Assembly (NCBI RefSeq): GCF_000754805.1
Contig: NZ_KN150731.1
Coordinates: 1,072,492 to 1,136,491, forward strand
DNA from: Yersinia frederiksenii ATCC 33641
GTDB lineage: Bacteria > Pseudomonadota > Gammaproteobacteria > Enterobacterales > Enterobacteriaceae
Length of the DNA stretch: 64,000 nucleotides
Direction: 5' to 3'
Shown here: piece by piece, positions 23,187 to 31,045 of the stretch
How positions within the stretch are numbered: the first letter of the stretch is position 1
Layout: the number at the start of each line of letters is the position of its first letter
The notes under the pieces: generated by a model
What the model saw: only the letters and a program-made list of their open reading frames with translations
What the model was told of the DNA's origin: nothing
Databases searched by the model: none
Translations under genes and position numbers: made by a program

Positions 23187-23340
23187 TCCCTGGTAAACTG
23201 CTGGCTTTTGCTGTCAAGCCCTTACTCTTTAGCCATTACTCTTAGTAAAGTGTGTGATATATATATTTAAGGTAATGACTTGGTTTTTGATATGTAAATG
23301 ATGTCAAAACCGTATTCTAATAAAGAGTAAGGCTTTCTCT

Positions 23341-24486
23341 ATGACAGAGCGGCAGTTTGCAGCACAACTCAATATCGACAGCTCCGTCGAGCCTGTCCGA
23401 GTCTCAGTCAAAGGGGATTGGGTGCTGGCGCATTACAGCGTGTTGGAGCCAGAAGTCACGCAACTGCGTGCCAACTTGCCCCACGCAGTGATATTTGATC
23501 TTAACCAACTCGGCGCTTTGGATACCGCTGGAGCGACCTTATTAGCCTTGCTTCTCGGTGACGAACGTATCAATAAACTGCGTGAATTGGCACCTAAACT
23601 GCCGCAAGAACGCCGAGTTTTACTGGAAACAGTTAGCCATGTATTGCCTGGATTGGAACCCGAATCATCAGAGAAACCGCCGTCATTTTGGCTGGAGCTA
23701 CTGGCGAATACCGGCCGTTCTATGGACAATTTATGGCAAGATATCAAGTCATTACTGGGTTTTGTCGGTCTAACGCTTGAGGCGTTATTCGGCACTGTAT
23801 TTCGCCCCTCTCGCTGGCGCGTGACCTCGCTGATTGCCAATGTTCAGCAAATTGGCCTAAATGCCGTACCCATCATTATGCTGCTGACTTTTTTGGTCGG
23901 GGCTGTCATTGCTTTCCTCGGTGCCACCGTATTAACTACCTTTGGTGCGGGTATTTTTACCGTCGACTTAGTCGTATTCTCTTTTCTGCGTGAATTTGCC
24001 GTACTGTTGACGGCTATTTTAATGGCAGGGCGCACCGCCAGTGCTTTCACTGCAGAAATTGGCCTGATGAAAGCCAATGAAGAAATTGATGCTATCCAAA
24101 CCTTGGGATTAAACCCGGTTGAATTGTTAGTCTTGCCGCGGGTACTGGCGCTCTTGATTTCATTGCCAATGTTGACGTTTATTGGCATGGTTTGCGGTAT
24201 TTTCGGCGGGATGGTGGTGTGCGCTTTAACACTCAATATCTCGCCGACGATGTTTTTGTCGATTATGCAAAACAGTAATGGGTTACAGCATTTTCTGGTG
24301 GGAATAAGTAAAGCCCCGATTTTTGCCTTCCTGATTGCGATTATTGGTTGTCTGGAGGGGTTTAAAGTGACCGGCAGTGCAGAATCGGTGGGGGTGCATA
24401 CTACCACCAGCGTGGTGCACTCAATCTTTGTGGTGATCCTGCTTGATGCCGTTGCGGCGCTGTTTTTCATGGAAATGGGATGGTAA
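23341..24486 (+). CDS. MCE transport permease with N-terminal STAS-like domain (MlaE-like)
   Basis: A 381-aa protein. The first ~110 residues are a soluble STAS-like domain (AVIFDLNQLGALDTAGATLLALLLGDE), comparable to a fused MlaB. The rest is an MlaE/YrbE permease of about six membrane segments with LTAILMAGRTASAFTAEIGLMKANEEIDA, the conserved loop of the family. It forms the inner-membrane part of an MCE-type lipid transporter with the ATPase, MCE protein and lipoprotein encoded next. The downstream ATPase overlaps its stop. It is a paralog of the mlaFEDCB system, not that operon itself, since no MlaC-like gene is present. Lipid substrate and direction are not known. Confidence 0.87.
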   Translation: MTERQFAAQLNIDSSVEPVRVSVKGDWVLAHYSVLEPEVTQLRANLPHAVIFDLNQLGALDTAGATLLALLLGDERINKLRELAPKLPQERRVLLETVSHVLPGLEPESSEKPPSFWLELLANTGRSMDNLWQDIKSLLGFVGLTLEALFGTVFRPSRWRVTSLIANVQQIGLNAVPIIMLLTFLVGAVIAFLGATVLTTFGAGIFTVDLVVFSFLREFAVLLTAILMAGRTASAFTAEIGLMKANEEIDAIQTLGLNPVELLVLPRVLALLISLPMLTFIGMVCGIFGGMVVCALTLNISPTMFLSIMQNSNGLQHFLVGISKAPIFAFLIAIIGCLEGFKVTGSAESVGVHTTTSVVHSIFVVILLDAVAALFFMEMGW

Positions 24487-25286
24487 GCCACATGATGCAA
24501 GAACCCATTATTCAAATTCGTAATCTGGTCAACTGCTTTGGTAAACAATGTGTGCACCAAGACCTGAATCTTGATGTTCAGCGCGGCGAAATTCTGGGGG
24601 TTGTGGGCGGTTCAGGTACGGGTAAGTCAGTGTTATTACGCAGTATCGTGGGGTTACGCCGCCCAACCGATGGGCAGATCCACGTTTTTGGTCAGGACTT
24701 AATGACGTTATCGGGGCAAGCTCGTTCGATGGTGGAGCGGCGATTTGGCGTGTTGTTCCAGCGCGGCGCATTATTCAGTTCTCTGACTGTTACTGAGAAC
24801 GTGGCTTTACCGTTAATCGAGAATGCGGGTTTGCCACGGGCAGAGGCCGAGCATCTGGCACAGGTTAAATTGGCGCTATCGGGGTTGCCACCAGGGGCGG
24901 GCAGTAAATATCCTGCCTCGTTGTCAGGTGGTATGGTAAAGCGTGTGGCTCTGGCGCGCGCACTGGCATTGGACCCGGATATTCTGTTTCTTGATGAACC
25001 CACTGCGGGCCTTGATCCGATTGGGGCGGCAGCCTTTGACAGTTTGATCCGCACCTTGCGTGATGCACTGAATCTGACCGTATTTTTAGTGACACACGAT
25101 CTGGATACGCTCTATACCCTTTGTGACCGTGTGGCCGTGCTTTCGCAGAAAAAAGTGCTGGTGGTTGATAGCCTGGATAAGGTTGCCGCGACGGATGATG
25201 ACTGGATCCAGGCGTATTTTCATGGCCCACGTGGCCGGGCCGCTTATCAGGCGGCAACGACTACTAATAGTGAAGAGAGGTTGTAA
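24480..25286 (+). CDS. MCE transport ATP-binding protein (MlaF-like)
   Basis: A 268-aa ABC ATPase with Walker A GGSGTGKSVLL, signature [15 protein letters not shown], Walker B DILFLDEPTAGLDP and switch histidine in TVFLVTHDLDTL. It powers the MlaE-like permease encoded by the overlapping upstream gene. Starts at 24480, 24492 or 24495 are all possible; the first overlaps the permease stop by seven bases, and the others give an N-terminus closer to MlaF (MQEPIIQIRNL). The MCE-domain gene follows directly at 25287. Confidence 0.88.
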   Translation: MVSHMMQEPIIQIRNLVNCFGKQCVHQDLNLDVQRGEILGVVGGSGTGKSVLLRSIVGLRRPTDGQIHVFGQDLMTLSGQARSMVERRFGVLFQRGALFSSLTVTENVALPLIENAGLPRAEAEHLAQVKLALSGLPPGAGSKYPASLSGGMVKRVALARALALDPDILFLDEPTAGLDPIGAAAFDSLIRTLRDALNLTVFLVTHDLDTLYTLCDRVAVLSQKKVLVVDSLDKVAATDDDWIQAYFHGPRGRAAYQAATTTNSEERL

Positions 25287-26228
25287 ATGGAAACCCGTGC
25301 TCACCATGTTGTCATTGGTTTATTCACTCTTATTGTGGTCAGCGCCGCATTATTATTCTGCCTGTGGCTAACAGGTGCGGGTTCTGACCGGCAGTTCAGG
25401 TTTTACGATATTGTCTTCAATGAGCCCGTAAGCGGCTTGTCGCAGGGGAGTACCGTGCAATACAGTGGCATTCGAGTGGGGGAAGTCACGCAATTGCGTT
25501 TAGACCGAGATAACCCCAATAAGGTTTGGGCGCGTATTCGCGTGTCGGCATCCACACCCATCCGCGAAGACACTCAAGCTCGATTGACTGTCGCCGGAAT
25601 TACCGGGACTTCAAATATTCAATTCAGTAGCAGCAGCCAATCAAGCCCGTTACTGGAAAGTCACGATGGCGAAGTGCCGGTTATTGTCGCTACCCCATCG
25701 CCGATGAGCCAGTTACTGGCTAACGGTGAGAACTTTATGAGTAATGCCAATGAAGTGCTGGTACGCCTAAATCAACTTTTGGCACCGGATAACCAGCAAC
25801 GCCTGATTACCACCTTGGATAACCTCGCTTTAGTCACCCAAACTGTAGCCGATCAACGTCAGGATATTCGAACTATGTTGCAGCAACTGGCGCAGGCCAG
25901 TAAACAAGCCAACGAGACGCTGACACAAACTAATCGTCTGCTGCGCAATGCTAATGGATTAATGGACGGGCAGGGGAAACAATTAATGAATGATGCAGCG
26001 AAGACTATGGCATCACTACAAAATACCAGCACAATCCTGAGTAAATTGGTCAGTGAAAATAAAACTTCACTCAATAATGGTATGCAAGGGATGAATGAAC
26101 TGGGGCCAGCGGTTGATGAGTTGCGTAGAACATTAATGACATTGCGTGCCGCTGTTTCTCGTTTGGAAGAAAACCCTGCGGCTCTGCTGCGTGGTCGTGA
26201 AAGAACACAGGAGTTTACGCCTCGATGA
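25287..26228 (+). CDS. MCE-domain substrate-binding protein (MlaD-like)
   Basis: A 313-aa protein anchored by one N-terminal membrane segment (VVIGLFTLIVVSAALLFCLWL, residues about 8-28). A single MCE/MlaD domain follows (YDIVFNEPVSGLSQGSTVQYSGIRVGEVTQL). The C-terminal half is helical and Gln/Asn-rich, as in periplasmic MCE proteins that form hexameric rings or tunnels. It is longer than E. coli MlaD (183 aa), and this helical tail with a PqiC-like partner next door suggests a bridge toward the outer membrane. It starts directly after the ATPase stop and overlaps the lipoprotein gene by four bases (ATGA). Confidence 0.87.
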   Translation: METRAHHVVIGLFTLIVVSAALLFCLWLTGAGSDRQFRFYDIVFNEPVSGLSQGSTVQYSGIRVGEVTQLRLDRDNPNKVWARIRVSASTPIREDTQARLTVAGITGTSNIQFSSSSQSSPLLESHDGEVPVIVATPSPMSQLLANGENFMSNANEVLVRLNQLLAPDNQQRLITTLDNLALVTQTVADQRQDIRTMLQQLAQASKQANETLTQTNRLLRNANGLMDGQGKQLMNDAAKTMASLQNTSTILSKLVSENKTSLNNGMQGMNELGPAVDELRRTLMTLRAAVSRLEENPAALLRGRERTQEFTPR

Positions 26229-26860
26229 TATCTCTTAAAGTGATGCACGCTGTAGGTCGCCAATGGCGGCTATTGACGGCTTCAATGCTGGTTATGTTGC
26301 TGTCAGCTTGTACTATTTTACCTACTGCGCCGGTAGCACAAGTCTATCTGCTGCCAGTGCCGCCAGCGACAAATACGCCGCGCACGCAGACAGTCAACTG
26401 GTCACTGCGAGTTTCGCAACCGGCGACTAATCAGTTCATTAACAGTTCGCGTATCGCTGTTCAGCCTGAAGGGCAAGAAATTGCGGTCTATAAAAACTCA
26501 CGCTGGACTGACCCCGCCCCTATTTTACTGCGTAATCGCCTGATTCATGAATTCCGCACTGATGGCCGTATTTCGGCGGTCAGCAGTGACGATGATAGTC
26601 TTCAGGCGGATGTTGAGTTGAGTGGCGATTTGTCGGCGTTCCAAGGGGTATATCAGGCGGGAAACAGTGAAGTACTGATCCGCTTTGATGCCCGTTTGGT
26701 CAGGATTTCAGACCGTAGGATTATCGCTACGCGCCATTTTGAAATTCGTCAGCCGATTAAGGGCTCGCAGATGAATGAGGTGGTTGATGCTTTTGGCTTG
26801 GCTAGCAATCAGTTGGCCACTCAGGTGCTGAACTGGACACTGCAACAATCTCCTCAGTAA
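26225..26860 (+). CDS. ABC-type transport auxiliary lipoprotein (PqiC-like)
   Basis: A 211-aa lipoprotein: signal region LLTASMLVMLLSAC with lipobox LSAC near residue 29. The body has the PqiC/ABC-transport auxiliary pattern (VYLLPVP..., FINSSRIAVQPEGQEIAVYKNSRWTDPAPILLRNRL, then a helical end). PqiC binds the outer-membrane end of MCE complexes. It overlaps the MCE gene (ATGA at 26225) and closes the four-gene operon. Its presence makes this system resemble PqiABC in part while the permease and ATPase resemble MlaEF. Confidence 0.84.
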   Translation: MISLKVMHAVGRQWRLLTASMLVMLLSACTILPTAPVAQVYLLPVPPATNTPRTQTVNWSLRVSQPATNQFINSSRIAVQPEGQEIAVYKNSRWTDPAPILLRNRLIHEFRTDGRISAVSSDDDSLQADVELSGDLSAFQGVYQAGNSEVLIRFDARLVRISDRRIIATRHFEIRQPIKGSQMNEVVDAFGLASNQLATQVLNWTLQQSPQ

Positions 26861-26894
26861 GTGCAGGGGGATGGCTAATCTAGAGGTAAAATGT

Positions 26895-27983
26895 ATGAGC
26901 CAATTATTTTCCCCGGCAAAACTGGGTGAGTTAATTCTGGATAACCGAATTGTGGTGGCCCCGATGTGCCAATACTCCGCGCAATGGGGATTTCCGACGG
27001 ATTGGCATATGATCCATTTGGGCAGTCTGGGGTTATCGGGTGCCAGCTTGTTGATTCTTGAAGCCACGGCGGTAGAGCCTGCAGGACGCATCAGTGATAA
27101 AGATTTGGGTATTTGGGATGATGAGCATGCACAGGCACTTCGGCCAGTCGTTGAGGCTATCCGTCGTTACTCGCCGGTAAAACTGGGCATTCAGTTAGGG
27201 CATGCCGGGCGTAAAGCCTCGTCTAATCTGCCCTGGCTGGGTGGCGATGAACTCAGCGCTGAACAAGGTGGTTGGCAAACTGTCGCACCATCAGCATTGC
27301 CTTTCGGCGAACGCCATCCGCCACAGGCGCTCTCTCTTGAGCGTATCGATGAGATCAAGTCTGCATTTGTTGCTGCGGCCAAACGTGCGGTTGAGTCGGG
27401 ATTTGAGCTTATTGAAGTTCATGCCGCGCACGGCTATTTATTGCACCAATTTTTATCGCCGTTAGCAAATCAGCGTGACGATAATTATGGCGGCTCACTC
27501 GAAAATCGCCTGCGGCTGGTGCTTGAAATATTCAGTGAAATACGGGCGGCCATTGATAAAAAGATAGCCGTCGGGGTGCGAATTTCTGCCACTGATTGGG
27601 TCAATGGGGGTTGGGATACTGAACAGTCTATTGTGCTGGCAAAACAGTTGGAGATTTTGGGATGCGATTATATTCATGTCTCCAGTGGTGGATTATCGCC
27701 AGAGCAACAAATCCCGGTCAGCCCGAATTATCAGGTGCCACTGGCACAGAAAGTGCGAGAGGCGGTTAAAACTCCGGTGATGGCGGTTGGGTTAATTACG
27801 GAGCCAGAACAGGCAGAAGCCATCATTGCGACGGGGCAGGCGGATTTTATTGCGCTGGCTCGCGGTATTCTCTATGACCCACGGTGGCCATGGCATGCAG
27901 CGGCTAAATTAGGTGCCACTATTAAAGTTGCTCCTCAATATTTACGCTGTGAGCCGCATAATCTACGTGGGTTATTTAAATAA
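26895..27983 (+). CDS. NADH:flavin oxidoreductase, old yellow enzyme (YqjM class)
   Basis: A 362-aa FMN-dependent ene-reductase. Visible family features: PMCQYSA with the redox-tuning cysteine of the YqjM class, QLGHAGRKAS with the substrate-binding histidine, EVHAAHGYLLHQFLSPLANQRDDNYGG, and ISATDWVNGGWD. It would reduce activated C=C bonds of unsaturated carbonyls or nitro compounds in the cytoplasm; the physiological substrate is unknown. AGAGGT lies about eight bases before ATG 26895; an earlier ATG at 26871 would add eight residues. It follows the MCE operon by 34 bp on the same strand and may be co-transcribed. A terminator follows at 28020-28050. Confidence 0.87.
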   Translation: MSQLFSPAKLGELILDNRIVVAPMCQYSAQWGFPTDWHMIHLGSLGLSGASLLILEATAVEPAGRISDKDLGIWDDEHAQALRPVVEAIRRYSPVKLGIQLGHAGRKASSNLPWLGGDELSAEQGGWQTVAPSALPFGERHPPQALSLERIDEIKSAFVAAAKRAVESGFELIEVHAAHGYLLHQFLSPLANQRDDNYGGSLENRLRLVLEIFSEIRAAIDKKIAVGVRISATDWVNGGWDTEQSIVLAKQLEILGCDYIHVSSGGLSPEQQIPVSPNYQVPLAQKVREAVKTPVMAVGLITEPEQAEAIIATGQADFIALARGILYDPRWPWHAAAKLGATIKVAPQYLRCEPHNLRGLFK

Positions 27984-28019
27984 CCGGCTAGGTTACATCT
28001 GTGGCCGCTTTTATATTCA

Positions 28020-28050
28020 GGCGAGATAGCTCAGGCATTCTCGCCTTTTT
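28020..28050 (+). terminator. Terminator after old yellow enzyme gene
   Basis: GGCGAGA pairs with TCTCGCC around a 12-base loop, followed by five T residues. Confidence 0.85.
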
Positions 28051-28392
28051 AATTCCGCTGTAACCTGCGAAAGCTGTTTTCTCATTAAGAGAGACTCAAA
28101 CGAATCTTCTGCTTAATGTTTTTGCTCGTCTATATTGCTTTTCCTCCATGGTTCATCCCTCCGGGCATCGACTGTATCGCTCAAACTGTATTTGCTCTCG
28201 ACTTTAAAGGGCCATTAAACAGGGTTACCTAATAGTTTTAACGACAGAATTGAAGTGTAGGGGAAATTATTCTCTTTATTGTTTTGTGACTAGTATCTCA
28301 TTGAATCTCCTAATAACAGACGCTTAATTGCATATCTATCTGTATTTAAAGTGTTTTTATTAATTTAAATCTGCATTTTGTTTTTTTGATAA

Positions 28393-28409
28393 AGAGAACG
28401 AAATTCTCT
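28393..28409. promoter_or_regulatory. Candidate operator dyad upstream of cysteine desulfidase-like gene
   Basis: AGAGAACGAAATTCTCT has perfect 6-bp arms around five bases. It lies 93 bp before the first gene of the cassette, in a promoter-like AT-rich stretch. The binding protein is not known. Confidence 0.4.
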
Positions 28410-28501
28410 ACACAGCAAAAACAACAGGAAATAATGAAAAGTATTTCTCCCGGTAAAACCATAAGATAAAATTAAATAACATCACTGAATAATGATTAAA
28501 A

Positions 28502-29782
28502 ATGCCAAAGATTACTCATCAACAATTGCTTGATTGGTTGAAAACCGAAGTTAAAGTTTCATTAGGTTGCACTGAACCTATTGCTATTGCATACGCTGCT
28601 GCGGTAGCGGCAAAATATCTTAATGGACCAACACTGAAAATTACGGGGAATATATCTGAGAACTTGTATAAGAATGCGATGGGAGTCACTATTCCAGGAA
28701 CAAGTTATTCAGGGGTAACATTGGCAGCGGCGATAGGTGCTATTGGTGGTAATGCAGATGCTGAATTGGAAGTATTAAAAAATATTACTGTTGAACAAAT
28801 TAGCCAAGCTTATCAACTTAATGAATCAGGCCAGGTATGTTTAGAAGCAGTTGAGTCAATCGATTTTATTTATATTGATATTACACTATATAGCCTTTGT
28901 GATCAGTGTCGGGTTATTATTCAAGGTGGTCATACAAATATTACTGATGTTTATATTAATAATATTAAACAGGCTATAACTGAAGACTTAATGACAGGTA
29001 ACGAGAAGGGAATGAAATTACCTGAGTTCTCCCTTAATGATGCATTTGAATTTATTACGCATGTCGCCGCAAAAGACATCATTTTTATGTTGAAAAGTGC
29101 CGAAATCAATTCAGCACTCTCTGATGAAGGACAGAGGAAAAACTATGGCCTCAACGTCAATGGGGCGCTGTCTCAAGCCAGAAAAAACGGCTTTATCAGC
29201 CAGGATTTACTGAGTCAAATGCTGATTAATACTACTGCTGCGTCAGATGCACGTATGGGGGGGGCGCCTTTACCGGCTATGTCCAATTATGGGTCGGGTA
29301 ACCAGGGTATTACGGTGACGATGCCGGTAGTGACGCTTGCCAAACATCTTGAAGTTAATGATGAAACACTGGCGCGGGCCTTAGCGCTTGCTCATTTGGC
29401 GGCTATTTCAATCCATATGCGTTATACCCGACTATCGGCATTGTGTGCGGCTTCTACGGCAGCCATGGGGGCTGCGGCAGGAATGAGCTGGTTATTAACC
29501 AAGAATTATCAGACGATTTCTTACGCTATCAGTAACATGATAAGCGATATTAGTGGCATTATTTGCGATGGCGCATCAAACAGTTGTGCCATGAAAGTCT
29601 CTACAGCGACAGCCAGTGCATTTAAATCAGTTTTAATGGCGCAACAAAATAGTGGTGCTGGAGAACGTGATGGGATTGTATCCTGCGACGTAGAGGGCTC
29701 TATCAATAATTTATGTCAATTAGTTTTATCGCCGATGAGGCAAACAGATAAAGAAATTATCAGTATAATGACGCGTAAATAA
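28502..29782 (+). CDS. L-cysteine desulfidase-like protein (CyuA/YhaM, UPF0597 family)
   Basis: A 426-aa protein of the serine dehydratase-alpha-like fold. Family motifs are visible: VSLGCTEPIAIAYAAAVAAKYL at the N-terminus, GVTIPGTSYSGV, ASDARMGGAPLPAMSNYGSGNQGI, and GIICDGASNSCAMKVSTA. The cysteines in these motifs hold an oxygen-sensitive [4Fe-4S] cluster in characterised members, which break L-cysteine to pyruvate, ammonia and sulfide. E. coli CyuA (YhaM) is the closest protein I recall. It begins a three-gene run with a PLP lyase and an NhaC-type transporter, which together point to uptake and breakdown of a sulfur amino acid. No typical strong SD is seen before ATG. Confidence 0.85.
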   Translation: MPKITHQQLLDWLKTEVKVSLGCTEPIAIAYAAAVAAKYLNGPTLKITGNISENLYKNAMGVTIPGTSYSGVTLAAAIGAIGGNADAELEVLKNITVEQISQAYQLNESGQVCLEAVESIDFIYIDITLYSLCDQCRVIIQGGHTNITDVYINNIKQAITEDLMTGNEKGMKLPEFSLNDAFEFITHVAAKDIIFMLKSAEINSALSDEGQRKNYGLNVNGALSQARKNGFISQDLLSQMLINTTAASDARMGGAPLPAMSNYGSGNQGITVTMPVVTLAKHLEVNDETLARALALAHLAAISIHMRYTRLSALCAASTAAMGAAAGMSWLLTKNYQTISYAISNMISDISGIICDGASNSCAMKVSTATASAFKSVLMAQQNSGAGERDGIVSCDVEGSINNLCQLVLSPMRQTDKEIISIMTRK

Positions 29783-29868
29783 AATAAGCATTACTGTTTA
29801 ACAGTGGGGCCTAACATCATTATTTATAATGAGCGGCTAACTATCGTTAAAATTTAAGGGAACAAATA

Positions 29869-31029
29869 ATGAAAAAGATAAAATCAATTGCGACTCTGGT
29901 GATCCATGCAGGAGATCAAGTTGATCGCGGTAATAATGCTATTTTTCCACCTATTACTACTGCCAGTTCTTTCATTCAGCCAAATTTAGGTGAAGAAGGG
30001 GAGTTTTGTTATTCCCGATGCAGTAATCCAACCAGATATGCATATGAAACTGCCTTAGCTGAATTAGAAGGTGGGGTCTATGCGACGGCCACAGCTTCCG
30101 GGATGGCTGCAACGGCGCTCATATTGGAGCTATTACCTAAAGACTCTCATGTCTTAGTGATGAAAGGGGTTTACGGCGGTACTTATCGGTTATTTGAACG
30201 ACTACGAAAACAAACATCAGGGACCACTTTCAGTTATGTTGATCTGAATGATCTTGCCGCAGTAAATAGCCATATTCAAGAGAACACCCGCCTAATCTGG
30301 ATTGAAACACCGACCAATCCGCTATTGGAATTAGTGGATATTGCAGCAGTATGTCAGGTTGCCAAAAGCAAAGGGATTATGACCTGTGTAGATAACACCT
30401 TTGCCAGCGCCTGGAATCAACGCCCTCTTACTTTGGGTGCCGATATCGTCATGTTATCTACCAGTAAATATATTGGTGGGCATTCTGATTTGATTGGTGG
30501 TGCCGTTATTACTAATGTTCAGGATATTGCAGAGCAATTGGATTTTTGTAAAACCACTGTTGGTGCTATCGCCTCTCCATTTGATGCCTATTTGGCACTG
30601 CGAGGTATGAAAACGCTTGATGTCCGTATGGCACGTCAATGCAGTAATGCTTTAAAAATAGCTCAATTCTTAGAACTGCATCCTAAAGTACTTGATGTCC
30701 ATTACCCAGGGTTGGAATCTCATCCACAACATCAGTTGTGCAAAAAACAGATGCGTTCAGGTGGGGCTGTAGTCAGTATCCGACTGAAAGGCGATATAAC
30801 GGAGGTAAAAACTTTTATTGCCAAGTTAAATTATTTTGTCCTGGCCGAATCACTGGGGGGTGTTGAAAGCATGGTTAACCATTCAGCATCAATGTCTCAT
30901 GGTTCTATGTCTAAAGAAGAGAAGGAAAATATTGGCATATACGATACAACACTACGCCTTTCAATAGGTATCGAAGATATTAATGATTTAATAGAAGACG
31001 CAGAGCAAGCCCTTTCCTTTATACAATAA
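29869..31029 (+). CDS. Cys/Met-metabolism PLP enzyme (cystathionine/homocysteine gamma-lyase type)
   Basis: A 386-aa fold-type I PLP enzyme. The PLP lysine is in MLSTSKYIGGHSDLIGG, the cofactor-binding stretch is TASGMAATALI, and NPLLELVDIAAV and VDNTFASAWNQRPL are typical of the trans-sulfuration family. At the place where methionine gamma-lyases have a key Cys (YGCT) this protein has YGGT, so it is more likely a cystathionine gamma-lyase, homocysteine lyase or cysteine desulfhydrase than a classical methionine gamma-lyase. It sits between a cysteine desulfidase-like gene and a transporter gene 16 bp downstream. Which substrate it prefers cannot be read from sequence. Confidence 0.85.
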   Translation: MKKIKSIATLVIHAGDQVDRGNNAIFPPITTASSFIQPNLGEEGEFCYSRCSNPTRYAYETALAELEGGVYATATASGMAATALILELLPKDSHVLVMKGVYGGTYRLFERLRKQTSGTTFSYVDLNDLAAVNSHIQENTRLIWIETPTNPLLELVDIAAVCQVAKSKGIMTCVDNTFASAWNQRPLTLGADIVMLSTSKYIGGHSDLIGGAVITNVQDIAEQLDFCKTTVGAIASPFDAYLALRGMKTLDVRMARQCSNALKIAQFLELHPKVLDVHYPGLESHPQHQLCKKQMRSGGAVVSIRLKGDITEVKTFIAKLNYFVLAESLGGVESMVNHSASMSHGSMSKEEKENIGIYDTTLRLSIGIEDINDLIEDAEQALSFIQ

Positions 31030-31045
31030 TTAATAGGGTAGTCAT

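Larger units (their letters stand above)
27984..28501. other. Intergenic region upstream of sulfur amino-acid cassette
   Basis: These 518 bases hold the terminator at 28020-28050 and, after about 28250, AT-rich DNA that should contain the promoter for the next operon. A dyad AGAGAA-N5-TTCTCT lies at 28393-28409. No gene is seen. Confidence 0.55.
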
